This document shows positions 34,966 through 47,745 of a stretch of DNA of 64,000 nucleotides, piece by piece. Both the position numbers and the translations under genes were made by a program. This DNA comes from Glutinoglossum americanum (Eukaryota > Ascomycota > Geoglossomycetes > Geoglossales > Geoglossaceae): assembly GCA_020080175.1 (NCBI GenBank), contig JAGHQL010000009.1:180773-244772 (forward strand), in the 5' to 3' direction. Positions within the stretch are counted from its first letter, which is position 1. Every line of letters begins with the position of its first letter. Below the pieces are notes generated by a model. It searched no databases, was not told the origin of the DNA, and saw only the letters and a program-made list of their open reading frames with translations.

Positions 34966-36566
34966 ATGTCGAATATCGTTGATAATGCGGCCTTATACAC
35001 CGTAGCTGTCAGTGAGCCAAGCAGGGCGGGCGGGGCACCTGAGGATGCGAAGGAATTGAGGCATCACCGCCAGGATGGTAAGGGCTTTAGGAATCCATGG
35101 GATAGCTGGAAGGACCCTAGTATTCTCAGAATTTTGCGGGTCATTCTATGGTATGTTTTCTTCAATTTGATGAATGAGTTCTCTCCTACTCACAATCTCG
35201 TAGGCGACGATTGACAGGCGCCAGTCCTGATACAACCCCACCAACCGTCCCCGTTCACAAACCTCAATTTCTCACTACCCGACAAACACCCCAATTGAGG
35301 GCAACCTGGCTGGGTCATGCCTGTTACTTAGTTGAATTTCCGAGTGGTCTGCGTGTGCTTTTCGATCCAGTCTTCACCAAGAGGTGTTCACCATTCTCGT
35401 GGTTAGGGCCGTCGAGATACACCGAGATGCCTTGTGAAATTGAGCATATCCCCTCTATTGATGCTGTCATCATCAGCCATAATCACTATGATCATATGTC
35501 TCATCCCACTATCCTGAAAATACGGGAGCTGCACCCCAATGCCTCCATTTTCGTACCATTAGGCAACAGGAATTGGTTCACAGCATGCGGTATACACAAC
35601 GTCACTGAGCTGGACTGGTGGGAGGAATGTGACATGCGCCTCTCATCTGTAGTGTCTGAGTCGGACACCATCATAGCGAGAATCGGGTGTTTGCCATGCC
35701 AGCATACGAGCTCCAGAAGATTGATTGATAAAAATGCAACACTCTGGGCATCCTGGAGCGTGGAGAGCGGGGGAAAGAAGGTTTGGTTTGGAGGGTATAC
35801 AAACACCATGGTCCTATCAAATGGTTGGTGCGGTGACTGAAATTGTCTAGTGATACCGGCTATCGAGCTGTTCCAGAACTCCCCGACGACGTAGACGATT
35901 ACGGTGAGGAGCACAACTACCCTCACTGCCCTGCCTTCAAGCAGATTGGAGATTTGCGAGGCCCTTTTGATCTCGGACTGATCCCAATCGGTGCATATAA
36001 CCCTAGATGGTGAGTTGATCAGGAATTCCTTGGCTGCTTTGGGACCTTTGCATACAATTTATGCCTAGCGGGAATCCTAGACCTACAGTCCTGATACACA
36101 ATTCTAAAGCGTATGACTGATTTTCGTCTCAATTTAGGTTCATGTCTCCTATGCACGCAAATCCGTTTGATAGTGTCAATATTTTCCTAGACACAAAGTG
36201 CAAGCGGGCACTTGGGATGCACTGGGGTACAGTAAGTTGCGGTCCATCAAAATCTGAACAAAAGGTCACCCGACCGTTAGAGGTGGCCTGTACCTAGGCA
36301 GCCTCTGCTGCCCACCCTTCTTTGAGTGACTTCCAGCCTTTGTGTATTCAAGGTGTGGCTGACTGCTCTTGACAGTGGGTGTTGACAGGAGAACCTGTTT
36401 TAGAGGTAAGTGCACACAGTGCTCGGCCCTAGATATGCCTCATCTAATCGAATCTCAGCCCCCTCAGCTACTTAGAGTAGCACTTTCGAGAAAGAACATT
36501 TCAGAAAAGGGGGTTTTTGACGTGTGCGATATTGGGCAAAGCCAGGAAATCGTCGCGGTTAATTAA
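34966..36566 (+). CDS. N-acyl-phosphatidylethanolamine phospholipase D-like
   Basis: Six exons (34966-35150, 35204-35794, 35851-36009, 36138-36231, 36376-36405, 36459-36566) give 388 aa. The metallo-beta-lactamase fold is clear: [20 protein letters not shown], the zinc motif [10 protein letters not shown], the later histidine in [10 protein letters not shown], the metal aspartate in VWFGGDTGY, and the final histidine in [14 protein letters not shown]. This matches the NAPE-PLD family, including yeast Fmp30, which releases N-acylethanolamines from membrane phospholipid. The N-terminal [14 protein letters not shown] is also typical. No clear signal peptide; the protein is probably membrane-associated, possibly mitochondrial as in yeast (inference). 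Exon 5 is only 30 nt. Confidence 0.92.
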
Positions 36567-38163
36567 TATACAGCACACCCTTTGGCATCTGGCGTCTACA
36601 ATACTGGAGTTGACAGGGTGGTTACGTTCTGTTCTGTGTAGATATATCTAAGGCTGGTGTACCATCCGACGATTCGGTCGGCGTGTGACAACCTAAAAGT
36701 CATAAGGGTCACGCATGTGGTTCGCCGTCTATTTAATCCGGTGATGATGTCTTTGTCTCTCCGTCGAGAATACCAAGTTTTAAGAAAAAATCCACAGCTC
36801 TATTCCGCCATGCGAAACGTCGGTGAGTGGGTGCTGCTTGCTCAGCGCAAAAGATGGTGTTCTGTTTCTTCGGATCGGTATTAGTTGGTCCGGGAACCTT
36901 GCTCTAACGCTGGTTGGCTGAAGACATCCCGGCGTTTATGCATTGTATGCACACAGCAATTCGAGGAAATTCTCCTCCCTTCCTTTTGAAAGGGTTGTGC
37001 GGGCAGTGCTCGTATAGACAAAGCTGAGGTAGAGGGTGAAAACACGCTGGTTGGTTACCGAGGAGATTCCTTTGACGGCTTCGCCATTCCGCATTTGGAA
37101 CTGTTTCGTTCGGAATCGTCAACGTGCATGTGGGTTTACATGATGCTCATCTCTCGCTGCAGCTGTATGTACTGCCTAGACGCGACATTCTTGGTCGTCT
37201 GGGTGATGGCCGAATGGTACGAGCCATATCCTTGCGAAGTGCGGTTTTGATCCCAGCATTCGGTAACACACTCGACTGCTGCGCATACAGGGTCCCGTTT
37301 GGCGTCCAACGGCCGTGTTGCAATGAAAAATTGAAAGCAAGGGGCAGGTTTTCGAGTTAATTCAGCTCATCGACCTGAGATTCCAGGCATTAATGTCCCC
37401 CCAAAACGCCCTGAGCCATGCGGATCTGCCCGAAATAAGGCCATACCCTTTATTGGTCAGACGACAGAATAACTCCCCCGAAGACACGGCAAGTCGAACC
37501 TCTCTCCACTCTTTCCCTGCTTCGATCGATCGGCCTTTCCAGAGCCCAAATTCCATCATTCCCACTCCCACCATCCGCACTATTCCCACTCCGGAGGCAA
37601 AGTATTTTTCTGTCGGTCGGATGGGAGCGTGGGGTCTCCGATATCTTCATCCGCGCCGGAGTGAACCCCTCCTCCTTTCTCGCTGACCCCTCCGCGTTGA
37701 CTCACCTCAGACGGTGCGGTGCGAGAGAAACAGCCCCCAGGACCCTTTATAACATGTTCACCCTGCTCGCACCTCTTCGCGGTCTAGCCTGCTCCTTGTG
37801 AATTTCCTAGGCAACCGAGAACCGAAAATTGCGCGATTTTATCCAGTCTGTGGGCTCCTGTTGTTTTTACGACAACTTCCGATTTAACTTGTCGCACCTC
37901 CCACTGTGGTGTTGCGACTCGAAAGGCCCGAACGACGATCACAAATCGCCTGCTTGACGTTATCTGTAGGGCTGATGCCCAAAAACTCTGGTTCGACGGC
38001 GTACGAACATTGCCCTAACGCGACGTCTACGTGGTGGAGATTTTTATTTGATCGCATATCGTGCATGCTGCACTAAATGACCGGTAAAATCCAGATGCAG
38101 ACGGGCAACCGTCCCGCTTCGGAAGTGGCCTAACTTTTTCCACTAGATCACCACTTCTCCCCG
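36567..38163. other. 1.6-kb intergenic region
   Basis: No gene is supported. A plus-strand frame at 37393-37686 is Ser/Pro/Arg-rich but has no recognisable family. The end of the stretch holds the promoter of the DUF4238 gene. Confidence 0.4.
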
Positions 38164-41100
38164 ATGGCTGACAAGCCCTGGGCGAAGAAACTACACGATA
38201 CATGGAGGAAGCAGCAGGATCCACAAGGTCTATTGTCGCAGACTCGGCATTATTCACCTGAGTTTGTGCTACGAAGATTTTGCTCGGGTCGAGCCAGAAG
38301 TACTGGCGTTTTTGAGAGGTTCGTTCCTCCTGCCGGTTTGGAATATTAGGTGTACCATGACTGACATTACCAAAGCCGCCCGTGGCAAGCCGGCCGAGAG
38401 GATGACCTTCTCATGATCTATAACATCGAGGATAAAGTAATTAAGGAGGCTCGCTGGTCTGAAAGCTTCGGGGCGGTCGACGTTTATGGCAAGATAATCG
38501 ATAACTTTAGTAAGGAGGCCTACACTAGGGACGGAAAGACATGTAAGGTGTTCGACACATTGCAGAGCGTGGATGAGAAGATCTTCGGTGGCCTTGGGGA
38601 TCCTATCTGGGAAATCTACCAGGAGGAGCAGAACAGCGGGAACGGTACCATCACCTTGTCACGTTATACGATCAACACTTTGCGCAAGTTTTTGTTCCTC
38701 ACAAGTTCGGTTCAAAACAAAGATGACATCCAACATCTGGTGCTTAACGATGACCGGATGGCAGAAGCAAAGAATAAGAGGAGGGCCTTCATGAAAGACA
38801 AGAAGCTTGGGCATGAGAGAGAGCTATGGTTAAGCAATACTGCACAGATCCTCCACAACCACCACTATGATGTCGCTAGCCAGGCAGAGATCAGCGAACT
38901 TGACAGAGACGACTATCATGCTAATGCTCGTGAGAGATTCGTTGTCTTCTGGAGACCATCCGAAAAGGGGGATGAGTTTATCCTGACCGATAATAGCTTC
39001 GGGTGTTTTGAAGGTGGAATCCTTGGTGCTGACGCGAAGTTGACGATCAAAATGGACGTCTCAGAACAGGCACGACACGTGTACACCAAAGATTATATGT
39101 GGCACCAGCTTTACGTTATCTCCCCTACGTTGGTGATCGCACTTTGCCATGGTAGCCTCGCCGATAAGGAGCTCATACGTCAGCATCGGAAGAGATATGG
39201 CCTAGGACCATCGCTCCTCGAAAAACTTCCGCACGTGTGTCCCAAGAACTACTACAAAGATATGACTCGTGATGAATGTCGCTTTCTGGACAACAGTTGG
39301 GCCCTGCCACCAGAATTCGCCAGTAGCTTCTCAGCCAGAAGCTATGATGGCAAGTCTGCCATGGGTGTGGAGAAAGAGATATTGTGTTTCCCTATCCTAT
39401 CCCTAGAATCCGACTACGTCGCGAAGGTGAATGCTGTGTTGCTTCAGAGCCGTAGCACGCCCTCCCCGCTCGAATCAATATGTGTCCGACCTTCTGCCGA
39501 ACATTGTCTCCTACGGGCCCTCTCAATCTACGAGCGGATCGACTGGGACAAGAACTCTGCCGTTCCGCAGAGGAGAGGCTACATCACTTTGAGAAAACAA
39601 CTTAAGCTCCGGAACAGCTATCGAAGAGACACCGAGACGACCAACTCTGCGACATCGTTTTCGTCGGCTCAATCACGGAGCTCTGGCTCGGGAGTTCCAA
39701 TTACTCCCGAGGAGAACCCCTTTGACCGAAGGTCCGATCCTCCGTCGAGCCCACATTCTGAACGAATCCGCCAGGTACGGCCGCACCCTGGGACTCGGGA
39801 CCCAATGCCCGATCAGCGCCCGGATACTATGGCATCAAGTGATCCAAATGTGGGATCAAAGGAGCAGGCGCAGCCTCGCAGACCGACCTATCGAAGTCAT
39901 CATCGAACAGCAGCTCCAGAACAATTGGTACCGGAACAGGAACAGCCTCGACCCAGTCGACCTGTGTCCTACCACGAATCATTCCCGACACTAAACATAG
40001 ATATACCACCATCAGCAGAGCAGTCCCGGTCTCGTGGTTCGTCGTACTACCGTGACCAAAAGAGGATGGCCGCTATGGGCTCTTCGGATGGCTCGAAGGA
40101 GCAGTCTCGGTCCCGGGGATCCTCGTTCTATCGCGTTGAGATTCCGCAGACACCTAATGGACACTCTTCAACGCCACTAGATCAGTCATGGCACACCGTA
40201 ACGTCATCGTCATCATTTCCCGATAAACATTTAACGACGAATGGGGCCCGTCCGGAGCCATCGCAACCTCGACCTCGGCCTCGTAAGGCGACCTTATATC
40301 GCGAGCCCGACATGACAAACACAGTCCAAACTGGGACCACAGAGGAGCAAGCTTGGCCTCGACCGACTCCGGTGTATCAGATTCCTGTGCTCGCCGAACA
40401 GCCAAGTCAAAACAAGGAGCGCTCTCCCAAGAAGTCCCTATCCTACCGTGATAAGCAAACAGCGGTGAATACAGAGAAAACGGAACCAAAACCCGAACGA
40501 CCTAGACTCCACCACAAGACATCCTTAAGGGATAAGCACCCGACGATAATTACCGAGCAGCCGGAGCCGTCCAATGAACACCCTCAGCGTCGCGGATCAA
40601 TCAAACGTGATAAGAATACTGAGATAATTACAGAACAGCCACCGTCACCTGGGCAGTTGCGATATCGCAGGACATCAACCTGTAGCGATGGCCGTAAAAT
40701 CACTGTCAAGGAACAATCCCAGTCAGCGCGGAAGCAGGCTCGACGACTGTCAACACACCATGATATACCAAACAAGATAGTCACTGAGCTGCCCGAAGAT
40801 ACCCAAGAATTTCCCCCACACTCCAAGCAACCAGTTTCAAGCGACAAACCTGCGAAGATAGTTACTGATGAGCCCGAGGCTAAAAGGGAGCTACCGCGAC
40901 CTCGGAGGTTACCAGCACTCAACGACCACGCAAGGGTGTTCGATGATTCCGAGGCAACCCTAGAAACCCCAGCAAGGACAAGACCCCGAACGTCCTATCG
41001 CGAGGCCAGAAGACCTCCCACCATAGAAGATGACTCCCCAGTACTGGTAGAGCCGCCGCTACCGATGGGTGATGACCAACAAGGTCGCGCCAACCGTGTT

Positions 41101-41598
41101 GCGCGTGCTGCAGAGTATGTGCAGACACAGCAAGCTTTCGAGCCGATCCCGGCACCTTCAGCTGTCGAAGTCAATGGGTTCGGGATTACAGATTCCGCCC
41201 AAGTGCCTAGTGACGGAAATCCTAGACCAACAGCGGCGACGACAACCGCAGCAACTGCGACGTTGGCTAACACATCGCAATCTCCCCAACGTAAAGAAAG
41301 AAGGTATCACATGAAGCCTCTTCCGCTGGAGACCCCGCCAATCACATCTTCGGTCATTGTCGAAGTCGGCAATGCAGATGACGACCTCTGGTGGGATGAT
41401 GAAGGATTTGTTGATGGTGATGGTCAGGATATCGATGAGAACAGAAGAAGCCCAACCTGGTCGACGCGTAAACCGACGGTTCGATTTGAAAAAACTTCGC
41501 CGAAACTGTTCAGGAAAGAGGGCCCCCAGAGAAAAACCAGTTTCGCCAATATTGGTGGTCGCGTCCAGTTCCTTAATCGCCGACAGCACCGTTCTTAG
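38164..41598 (+). CDS. DUF4238 protein with long repeat tail
   Basis: Two exons (38164-38318, 38376-41598) give 1125 aa. The first ~400 residues fit DUF4238: RHYSPEFVLRRF at the start, a helical middle (VDEKIFGGLGDPIWEIYQEE; TLRKFLFLTSSVQ), the DEFILTDNSFGCFEGG strand that corresponds to the family's F-x-TSDNP motif, and YVISPTLVIALCH. DUF4238 has no assigned activity that I know. After residue ~430 the chain becomes disordered and is built largely of degenerate ~26-residue repeats (roughly 39853-41040) with a core like R-x-RR-x-S-x-YRD followed by IVTEQPEP. The C terminus has an acidic WWDDEGF segment and a basic end. The single intron has the unusual donor GTTCGT, so exon 1 is slightly less sure than the rest. 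Confidence 0.8.
39853..41040 (+). repeat. Degenerate ~78-bp coding repeats (about 14 units)
   Basis: Within the DUF4238 gene, successive segments restart with E/K-(E/Q)-x(2-4)-R-x-R and then S-x-Y-R-D. Examples are EQSRSRGSSYYRDQKR, KEQSRSRGSSFYR, KERSPKKSLSYRDKQ, NEHPQRRGSIKRDKN and LETPARTRPRTSYREAR. Units are mostly 24-28 residues and many end in a TEQPEP-like element. Copies are strongly diverged at both DNA and protein level. Confidence 0.65.
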
Positions 41599-44500
41599 AT
41601 TCGAAAAATTTAGCTTTTAATTCCGCCTTTGATCGTCCTCTTATCTATATTCACTTTTCTCAGCGCTATCCTATCTATTTCTCGGCATCTCATAACTTTA
41701 CGTCATTTGCTATAGACGGTTCAACATCGGAGTCACCTCAGCGAAAAGTTTGGGTTTTGAATGGGATAAGGGCCAACCATCACAGCCGTTCAACACCGGG
41801 CAGGGGAAGCGCTTGGTCAAAACGGAAAACACGAAGCCAGGTACTTCGTGTTGTTGAAGGATAGGAGTAGTCGAAACAAAATGTTCACGCCAAGGGAAAA
41901 GCAATGACAACTACCTGTAATCATTTCCCTTGATCTCTCTCCTACTTGCTCCTTACCCACTTTTAGAGTCAGCCCTGTTCTCTTGATTTTCTGTGTGATT
42001 GATTGATATCCCAAAAGAAAAGTTTATTTTCGTCATTTCCTTATTCTCCTGTGGGTTGTGTGATATGTCGAGAGAGTTACCTGTAAGCTACGCCGAGCAA
42101 AAATCATGTACGAAGGGATATAGGGATTGTGATTTGCGATCCTATTGTTATTACACCGTCGCGCGCCTTTGTTTTTTCTTGCACTTCGGCGGCGATGATA
42201 ATGAGATATCCATGCGTACTCCTTATTGCATGCTAGGATTTATGGCTTGTAGCTAGGGGGCGCGAAAATTTAGAATAGCGGGGTCGATGAAAACCATGAT
42301 ATCAAACATCGCCCACTGCAGAAAACAAATCAATCTACCAATAGGGTTTCCGCTCCCGCGGAACAAGAAACGTGGAAGGCGGGTCAGATTAGCATACTCA
42401 CCAGTCGTCGCGCTAAGATTATAAACTCCACTACCCTACACAGGGGAGGGGCTTCAGGACCCCAGGGGGAGGTTTCTTTCTCCATGCACATGCCCGATTC
42501 CAGGGATCATATCTGCACAGAAGCATCATCGGGTAGCTGCACAAACGCGAGGTTCCAGAGGCAGAAGATTCTGCAGTCGAAAGGAGATCCGAGCTGTAGA
42601 TTGAGTAACCTACGAACTTTCTGGCTATATCGTAAAAGGCGGACGTGTTATGTAGGGGGTGCGACCCCGCGGCGATGACATCACAAGGCAAAGCTTTCGG
42701 TTGGATATGTCGTACACTCGTGCTTGGGAGAGTCTTAGTATCAGGAGGAAGATAAAATTTCGATTAAAATCCAGAATAAGTGGGAAAATGCAGGTTATAG
42801 CTTTTGATTCGTTAATAACTTGGCTTCTACTCTGCCGCGTGCTATGCTTTACGAGCGAACGGCTCCCAAATTGGGAGATCTTCTGTGTGTTTTCGATACG
42901 TGAGCAGTGAGCATGCTGGGGCCCCTCCAAGTGCAAGATCTCTCCATTTCTATACACTTCCCCTGGTAACCTGGTGGCCTCCTGACCAAACGAGTTAGAG
43001 ATACGGTGCATGTCTGCCGTCGGCGTTTCCCTTGCCCCATCAAATATGTTTCCTCCGAAGACTCTCCCGGGCCTCCGGGAGATGGGAGGGTCCTTTCAAG
43101 CAGATAACGGATCGCCGTGTCGATGATATTGCGAACGCTCATTAAAGTTGCTTGGGGTGTGTGCGAGTGACATGAGGGGTGTTTTCAGGTGCTAGTCGCC
43201 CCGCCTATTAACAGGGGCAGATCCCTCCGCTTGCCGTTATTAATATCGATGGGGCTCCTGATAACGGTGAGTTCTGGGAGTTCTGGAAGCCATGCAGGTT
43301 ATCAACGCTGAAAATCTTTGCGGGGTTTAGTTAATAATGCTATATTACTGACAAGGGGATCTTGCACAGGCGACCCACCTCATTCATCAAGAATACTACC
43401 TTAGAGGCTTCGGCACTGAGACGATAATGTTGTGGTCAACTTCCGCGGAAAGTTCTCCGGATAGGAATTCCAACTCTCGCGTATGGGACCTCTCTACAAG
43501 GGCGTCAGAGCGGTGCTTGCTGCAACGACTATGCGGAAGCCGGACGCCTTGAGTGTTCCGTATCTGGGAACTCTCAGGCTTCCGTCTTCCTCCATAAGCC
43601 GCCGAATGAGCCCTTCCAGTCTCCTCAACTGGCAAACTCCCCAGCGGCCAGCTCCGAAGAATTCTCGATGCCATGCCCATCTCCAACGATAGCTGCTAGG
43701 TGGCCGGGGAGAAGCAAATAATCAATCCTGATGAATGGTTGTCCAGGTAGCCGGTCAGCAATCTTTGACGGTGGATCCCCCACCTCCGTAACAATGTCGC
43801 CCGGTCCACTAGCTACTAACCCATCAGTGCTGGTACGAAGCACCCTCGTACCTTCGCCAGAGTATTCAGCTGTCAGCTGAAAGGTACCCACTAATCGGCA
43901 ACATCGGCTTTACACCCATCTGTTTCATAGCAATAGTAATGGTAGAAGGAACCTCGGCGTATCAACCCATCTCCGATGCTGCAAGCGGCGTCCTGTTGTC
44001 AGACATCAGTGGCGCCAACCAGTCCATCAAAACTGCTTCCCTTAGGAACACCCAGTACAGTGCTGAAGTGGCTTTGAAGGAAGCACGAGCTCAAAATCTT
44101 TACATACCTGTATCACACCCTACGATCCGTAGGGTCTTAGATGGGATGAAATGGCATGCACAGCGGACACGCAATGCAGGTCAAGGAACCGGGTACCAGG
44201 GTCGTCCCTATTGACCGAGACCATAATTATAATAGATGTTTTAATTCATTCCCTAAGGAGGTTGTGCAGAGAGGCGCGAAATCTGTACATACATATGCGC
44301 TGTTCGAAAGTTTAATTCTATGTAGTGGACGCCAATCAACTATTCTTAGAGTGACCTCGACCAGAGGCCCCACCCAGACCTTGAACCCTTCCAACCTCCC
44401 CACGAATGATGAATGATCGCCCATCGGGATATGGGGCCGAAAAGGAGAAGTTGATATTTGGCACCAATGCAGCCTTGCAGGAAAATACCGAGACATTTTA

Positions 44501-44934
44501 ATTAAAATTTCTCGATACTTCGCGCATGCTCCGTACATATGTACTCCATGGGAGTTTCCACGGATCCTCACATGTAAAATACCGTTGTAATATACCGAGA
44601 CGGGTATTCTTAGGAGGTGCGTGCTATCAAAGTCTATAGTACACGGCCGGTAAGGGTCGCAGTGACTTCTACCACCGACAAAACAAATAACCAAATGAGT
44701 AAAAAATTTCGACAACGCATACAGGACAGCGGCGATGCCCTTCCGAGCCCTGATTGGAGACGTGGAATAAATACGTTGTGTAAATGAATAAAAAAAAAAA
44801 TTATAACAAGGAGACAATTTCATATTTCAAAGGGAAACCCAACGTATCGCTACCCGGACCCACGTCGAACCTCCAAGCCTCGGCATCATGCATCTCCATC
44901 ACGAACAACAAAGGCCCCACCACTACCAATCCAA
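41599..44934. other. 3.3-kb gene-poor region
   Basis: No intact gene is supported. Minus-strand text between 43396 and 43891 has coding-like stretches in shifting frames, described under findings. The last few hundred bases should carry the pex4 promoter; a 12-nt A run occurs near 44790. Confidence 0.45.
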
Positions 44935-45582
44935 ATGGCCTCACCATCCCGACGTAGCCCAACACCTACAAAAAGACTCCTAAACGAGCTCCATGACTAC
45001 ACACAAGAGCCCAATGACGCGTTGCTAAGCCTAGGCCCTGTGAGCGATGAGCAAATCCTCCATTGGGAAGCGGTAATGAAGGGTGTTCCGGGGTCAGCGT
45101 ATGAGGGTACGATACACTATCATTCTTCCCCTTCAGTAGCGGCGGGAGTAGAGCTCTGGGTGGAAGCTTTCAGGAGATTGATTAACGGAGAAAGCGAAAT
45201 TAGATGGACTCTGGAAACTCGACATCAGAATACCAGAAAACTACCCTCTCGCGCCACCAGAGGTGAAATTCGTAACGCCGATCTGTCATCCGAATGTGCA
45301 TTTCAAGGTCCTCCCCCTACTACCCGATAATAATAATCGCACTACTCCAGCTAACCGCGAGAACCGCAGACCGGCGAAATCTGCCTCGATCTCCTCAAAG
45401 CGCAGTGGACAGCCGCGTACACTGTCACACAGACCCTCTCGTCAATACACCAGCTTCTGACAGATCCAGAGCCAGACAGCCCGCTGAACGTCGATGTTGC
45501 GGCGCTACTGCGCGCGGGTGATCGGGTGGGCGCTGAGGGGCTAGTGAGGTACTATACGGCGGAATATAGGTGGAGAGGATAA
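44935..45582 (+). CDS. pex4: Peroxin-4 type ubiquitin-conjugating enzyme (E2)
   Basis: Three exons (44935-45106, 45204-45307, 45370-45582) give 162 aa. The UBC fold runs through the whole protein: KRLLNELHDYTQEPNDALLS, then HWEAVMKGVPGSAYEDGLWK, then YPLAPPEVKFVTPICHPNVH and TGEICLDLLKAQWTAAYTVT. The catalytic cysteine is in GEICLDLL, with the HPN motif before it. The C-terminal SSIHQLLTDPEPDSPLNVDV and YYTAEYRW fit fungal Pex4. Pex4, held at the peroxisome by Pex22, monoubiquitinates the import receptor Pex5 so that it can be recycled. YED replaces the commoner YEGG at the first exon junction; the alternative acceptors break the frame. Confidence 0.93.
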
Positions 45583-46249
45583 GGAGGTCATTGAATCACC
45601 CTCTGAAATCAAAGTTCTAGGATAGTTGTGCATGCGAACATATATCATGATAATTTTTTTTTTATTTTAAATTTGCATTTGGGATACCATGTACCGCGGA
45701 AAATAGTTCTAACCACTCATACACGTAGGGTCATCGCGCAATATATCATCTGTATCATGTACCGTTGCGGGTTCTGGGTTAGAGGTTGTTCTATATATGT
45801 GCTCGCGGGTTGGCGCTCTCCCCGAGCACAACCGCCTCAGCGTCGTGAATGGGGGAGATCCCCACAGCTACGGATACCCGTCACCCTACCAAGGGCAACC
45901 GCTCGTTGCATTACGGGTTTACGTGTATGTTCGGGAGGGCCTCCTGTAGCTACAGGGCGCGCCCCCGGTTTCATGGTTAAGAATGGGGAAGGGGAAAGGA
46001 GAAAGAAACATGTGCTTGGGAGGTAGTAAACTGGCTGAAATCGAAAATTGTTAGGTATTCTGGTGGGGTGAACTCTTGGTGAGACCTGAGGGAATATGGT
46101 GGTGGTTTGTACACAAATTTTATATACCTACGAAGCACATGGCCAGCGCGATGGAATATTTTCCCCGCAAGGCCTGTTTTGATGGCGTATATATATGTCA
46201 GATACGCCCCCCCCTTTTTTCTTTTTTTTTTTATTGGGGGAGGAGGGTT
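45583..46249. other. Convergent intergenic region, pex4 / PTPA
   Basis: Two genes converge here; both 3' ends lie in this 667-bp stretch. Open frames are short and unlike known proteins. T-rich runs occur at about 45649-45670 and 46216-46232. Confidence 0.5.
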
Positions 46250-47581
46250 TCAATCGAAAGGCACTCTCCTCAGCTCCTCTCCGCCTGTCCGTTTCTTCAT
46301 CTCCTGCGCAGCACCGATGCTACTGGGCACTTTGATACCGCAGCAGTCGCCCCAGGAGCTAGCATGATGGACATGCTTCATGCCGTCTTCCATCACCACC
46401 ACATCCTCGCCTTCATCTATGCCTTCCCAGTCTTTTTCGGTGCTCATACCATCCACGGCAGGTATGAGCGACCCAAACAGAAAATGCTGCATAACCGGTA
46501 ATTTCTTCAAGACCTCTGCTATGAACATCCTTTTCATTCCCACTTCGACCTTCTCCCATGACTTTGCGGCTGAGATATCGTCGAGCATTGGACTGTGCCA
46601 TCTCAACCCTTCAACATTCTTCACGCTATTGATAAACGCTACTTGGTTTAGATATATATAATCCGGACCGGATTCCTCTAAAATGAGGTTCTGATGGATA
46701 GAGAGTGGCCGAATGAATGGGTGATGTAACAGCTGTGAAGCGCCGAAAAGAAAGGGCAGGAATTGGTAGTCGTCGAGGCCCCAGACCCCGTGTGAGCCGG
46801 CTGGTTCGAGGTAATATGTCGACTGGATAAGACGCATTAGGAGAAGATACCTCGTGAAGACGCGGAGAACTAGCGCTTGGAGGTCCGATTTCTGTATAAT
46901 GTGGAGCTGGTAGAGGCATAACCTGAAGATCAAGAGTTAGTAATAGTCGTAACATTGAATGTTTGCGGGCACGACATACAGCCAAACTATAAAATTGAGC
47001 TCGTGGCCAGAACCATAATCTATCCTCGAGCGGTTTCCAAATGCTTGCAAGAAATACGTGGACACTTCATCGATAGCAGCCGCATCTTCCATTCCCAGTT
47101 TTCGATGCCATCCTTCGTGCTCCTTCCCCACAGCGTCTAAAACGTCACGGAAGGCTTTATTGCCGAAGCGAGAGCCGCCTTGGTCTTCCGGCGGACACCG
47201 TTCGACCACTTTCTCCACGTCGTCCAATATATCCAGTACACATTGCACGGCTGGACTCAACCCGCCTACTTTCGCCGCTGATATCGGCGTATCCTTGACG
47301 GTGTCAGCGAGGCTGAAGACAAAGGAAGTGATAAGTGTGTAAGTCGGAGAGCTGAGGAATAGTTTGTGGTCCTCTGTCGACAATATACGTCTGGTTGGGT
47401 GGGTAAATTTGTGGCTTTCTAGAGACAGAGGCGGAGGAAGTGGCGGGGTTTCGGGGGCTGGTATTGGGTTGGAGGGTGGGGGTTGACGCCGGCGAGGCGT
47501 GAGACGTGGAAGCTGCTGGCCCGGTACCGGGCCATTTGGTGTTATAGTATTGATATTTATAGAAGCCATTGTTCTTTTCAT
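46250..47581 (-). CDS. Protein phosphatase 2A activator PTPA (Rrd family)
   Basis: Two exons (47581-46980, 46922-46250) give 424 aa from the first ATG; a second in-frame ATG at 47569 (MASINI) is equally possible. After a Pro-rich N terminus the PTPA domain begins at [19 protein letters not shown]. Family marks are [11 protein letters not shown], the [15 protein letters not shown] active-site-like motif, [20 protein letters not shown], and [16 protein letters not shown] is a peptidyl-prolyl isomerase needed to activate the catalytic subunit of PP2A-like phosphatases. Yeast has two (Rrd1, Rrd2); the C-terminal acidic extension ([14 protein letters not shown]) does not by itself decide which this is. 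It shares a 164-bp upstream region with rrp46. Confidence 0.93.
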
Positions 47582-47745
47582 TCCTCCGCTACGATATCAG
47601 TGGCGTGGTATTATGAACAATACTAATACAGTGAACGACACTCTCCTAGAGTGCAGTCTCTGCGGCGGCCTCTAAAGGCCCAATATGCAACCTCTATGAT
47701 CCCCGGCTCGAGGGTTCCGGTAGTATTAGTTTAAGACGCGACATA
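47582..47745. promoter_or_regulatory. Short bidirectional promoter, PTPA / rrp46
   Basis: Only 164 bases separate the start codons of two divergent genes. Both core promoters and both leaders must fit here. The segment has GC-rich patches (GCGGCGGCC near 47660; CCCGGCTCGAGGG near 47702) and no long TATA-like run. Confidence 0.7.
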
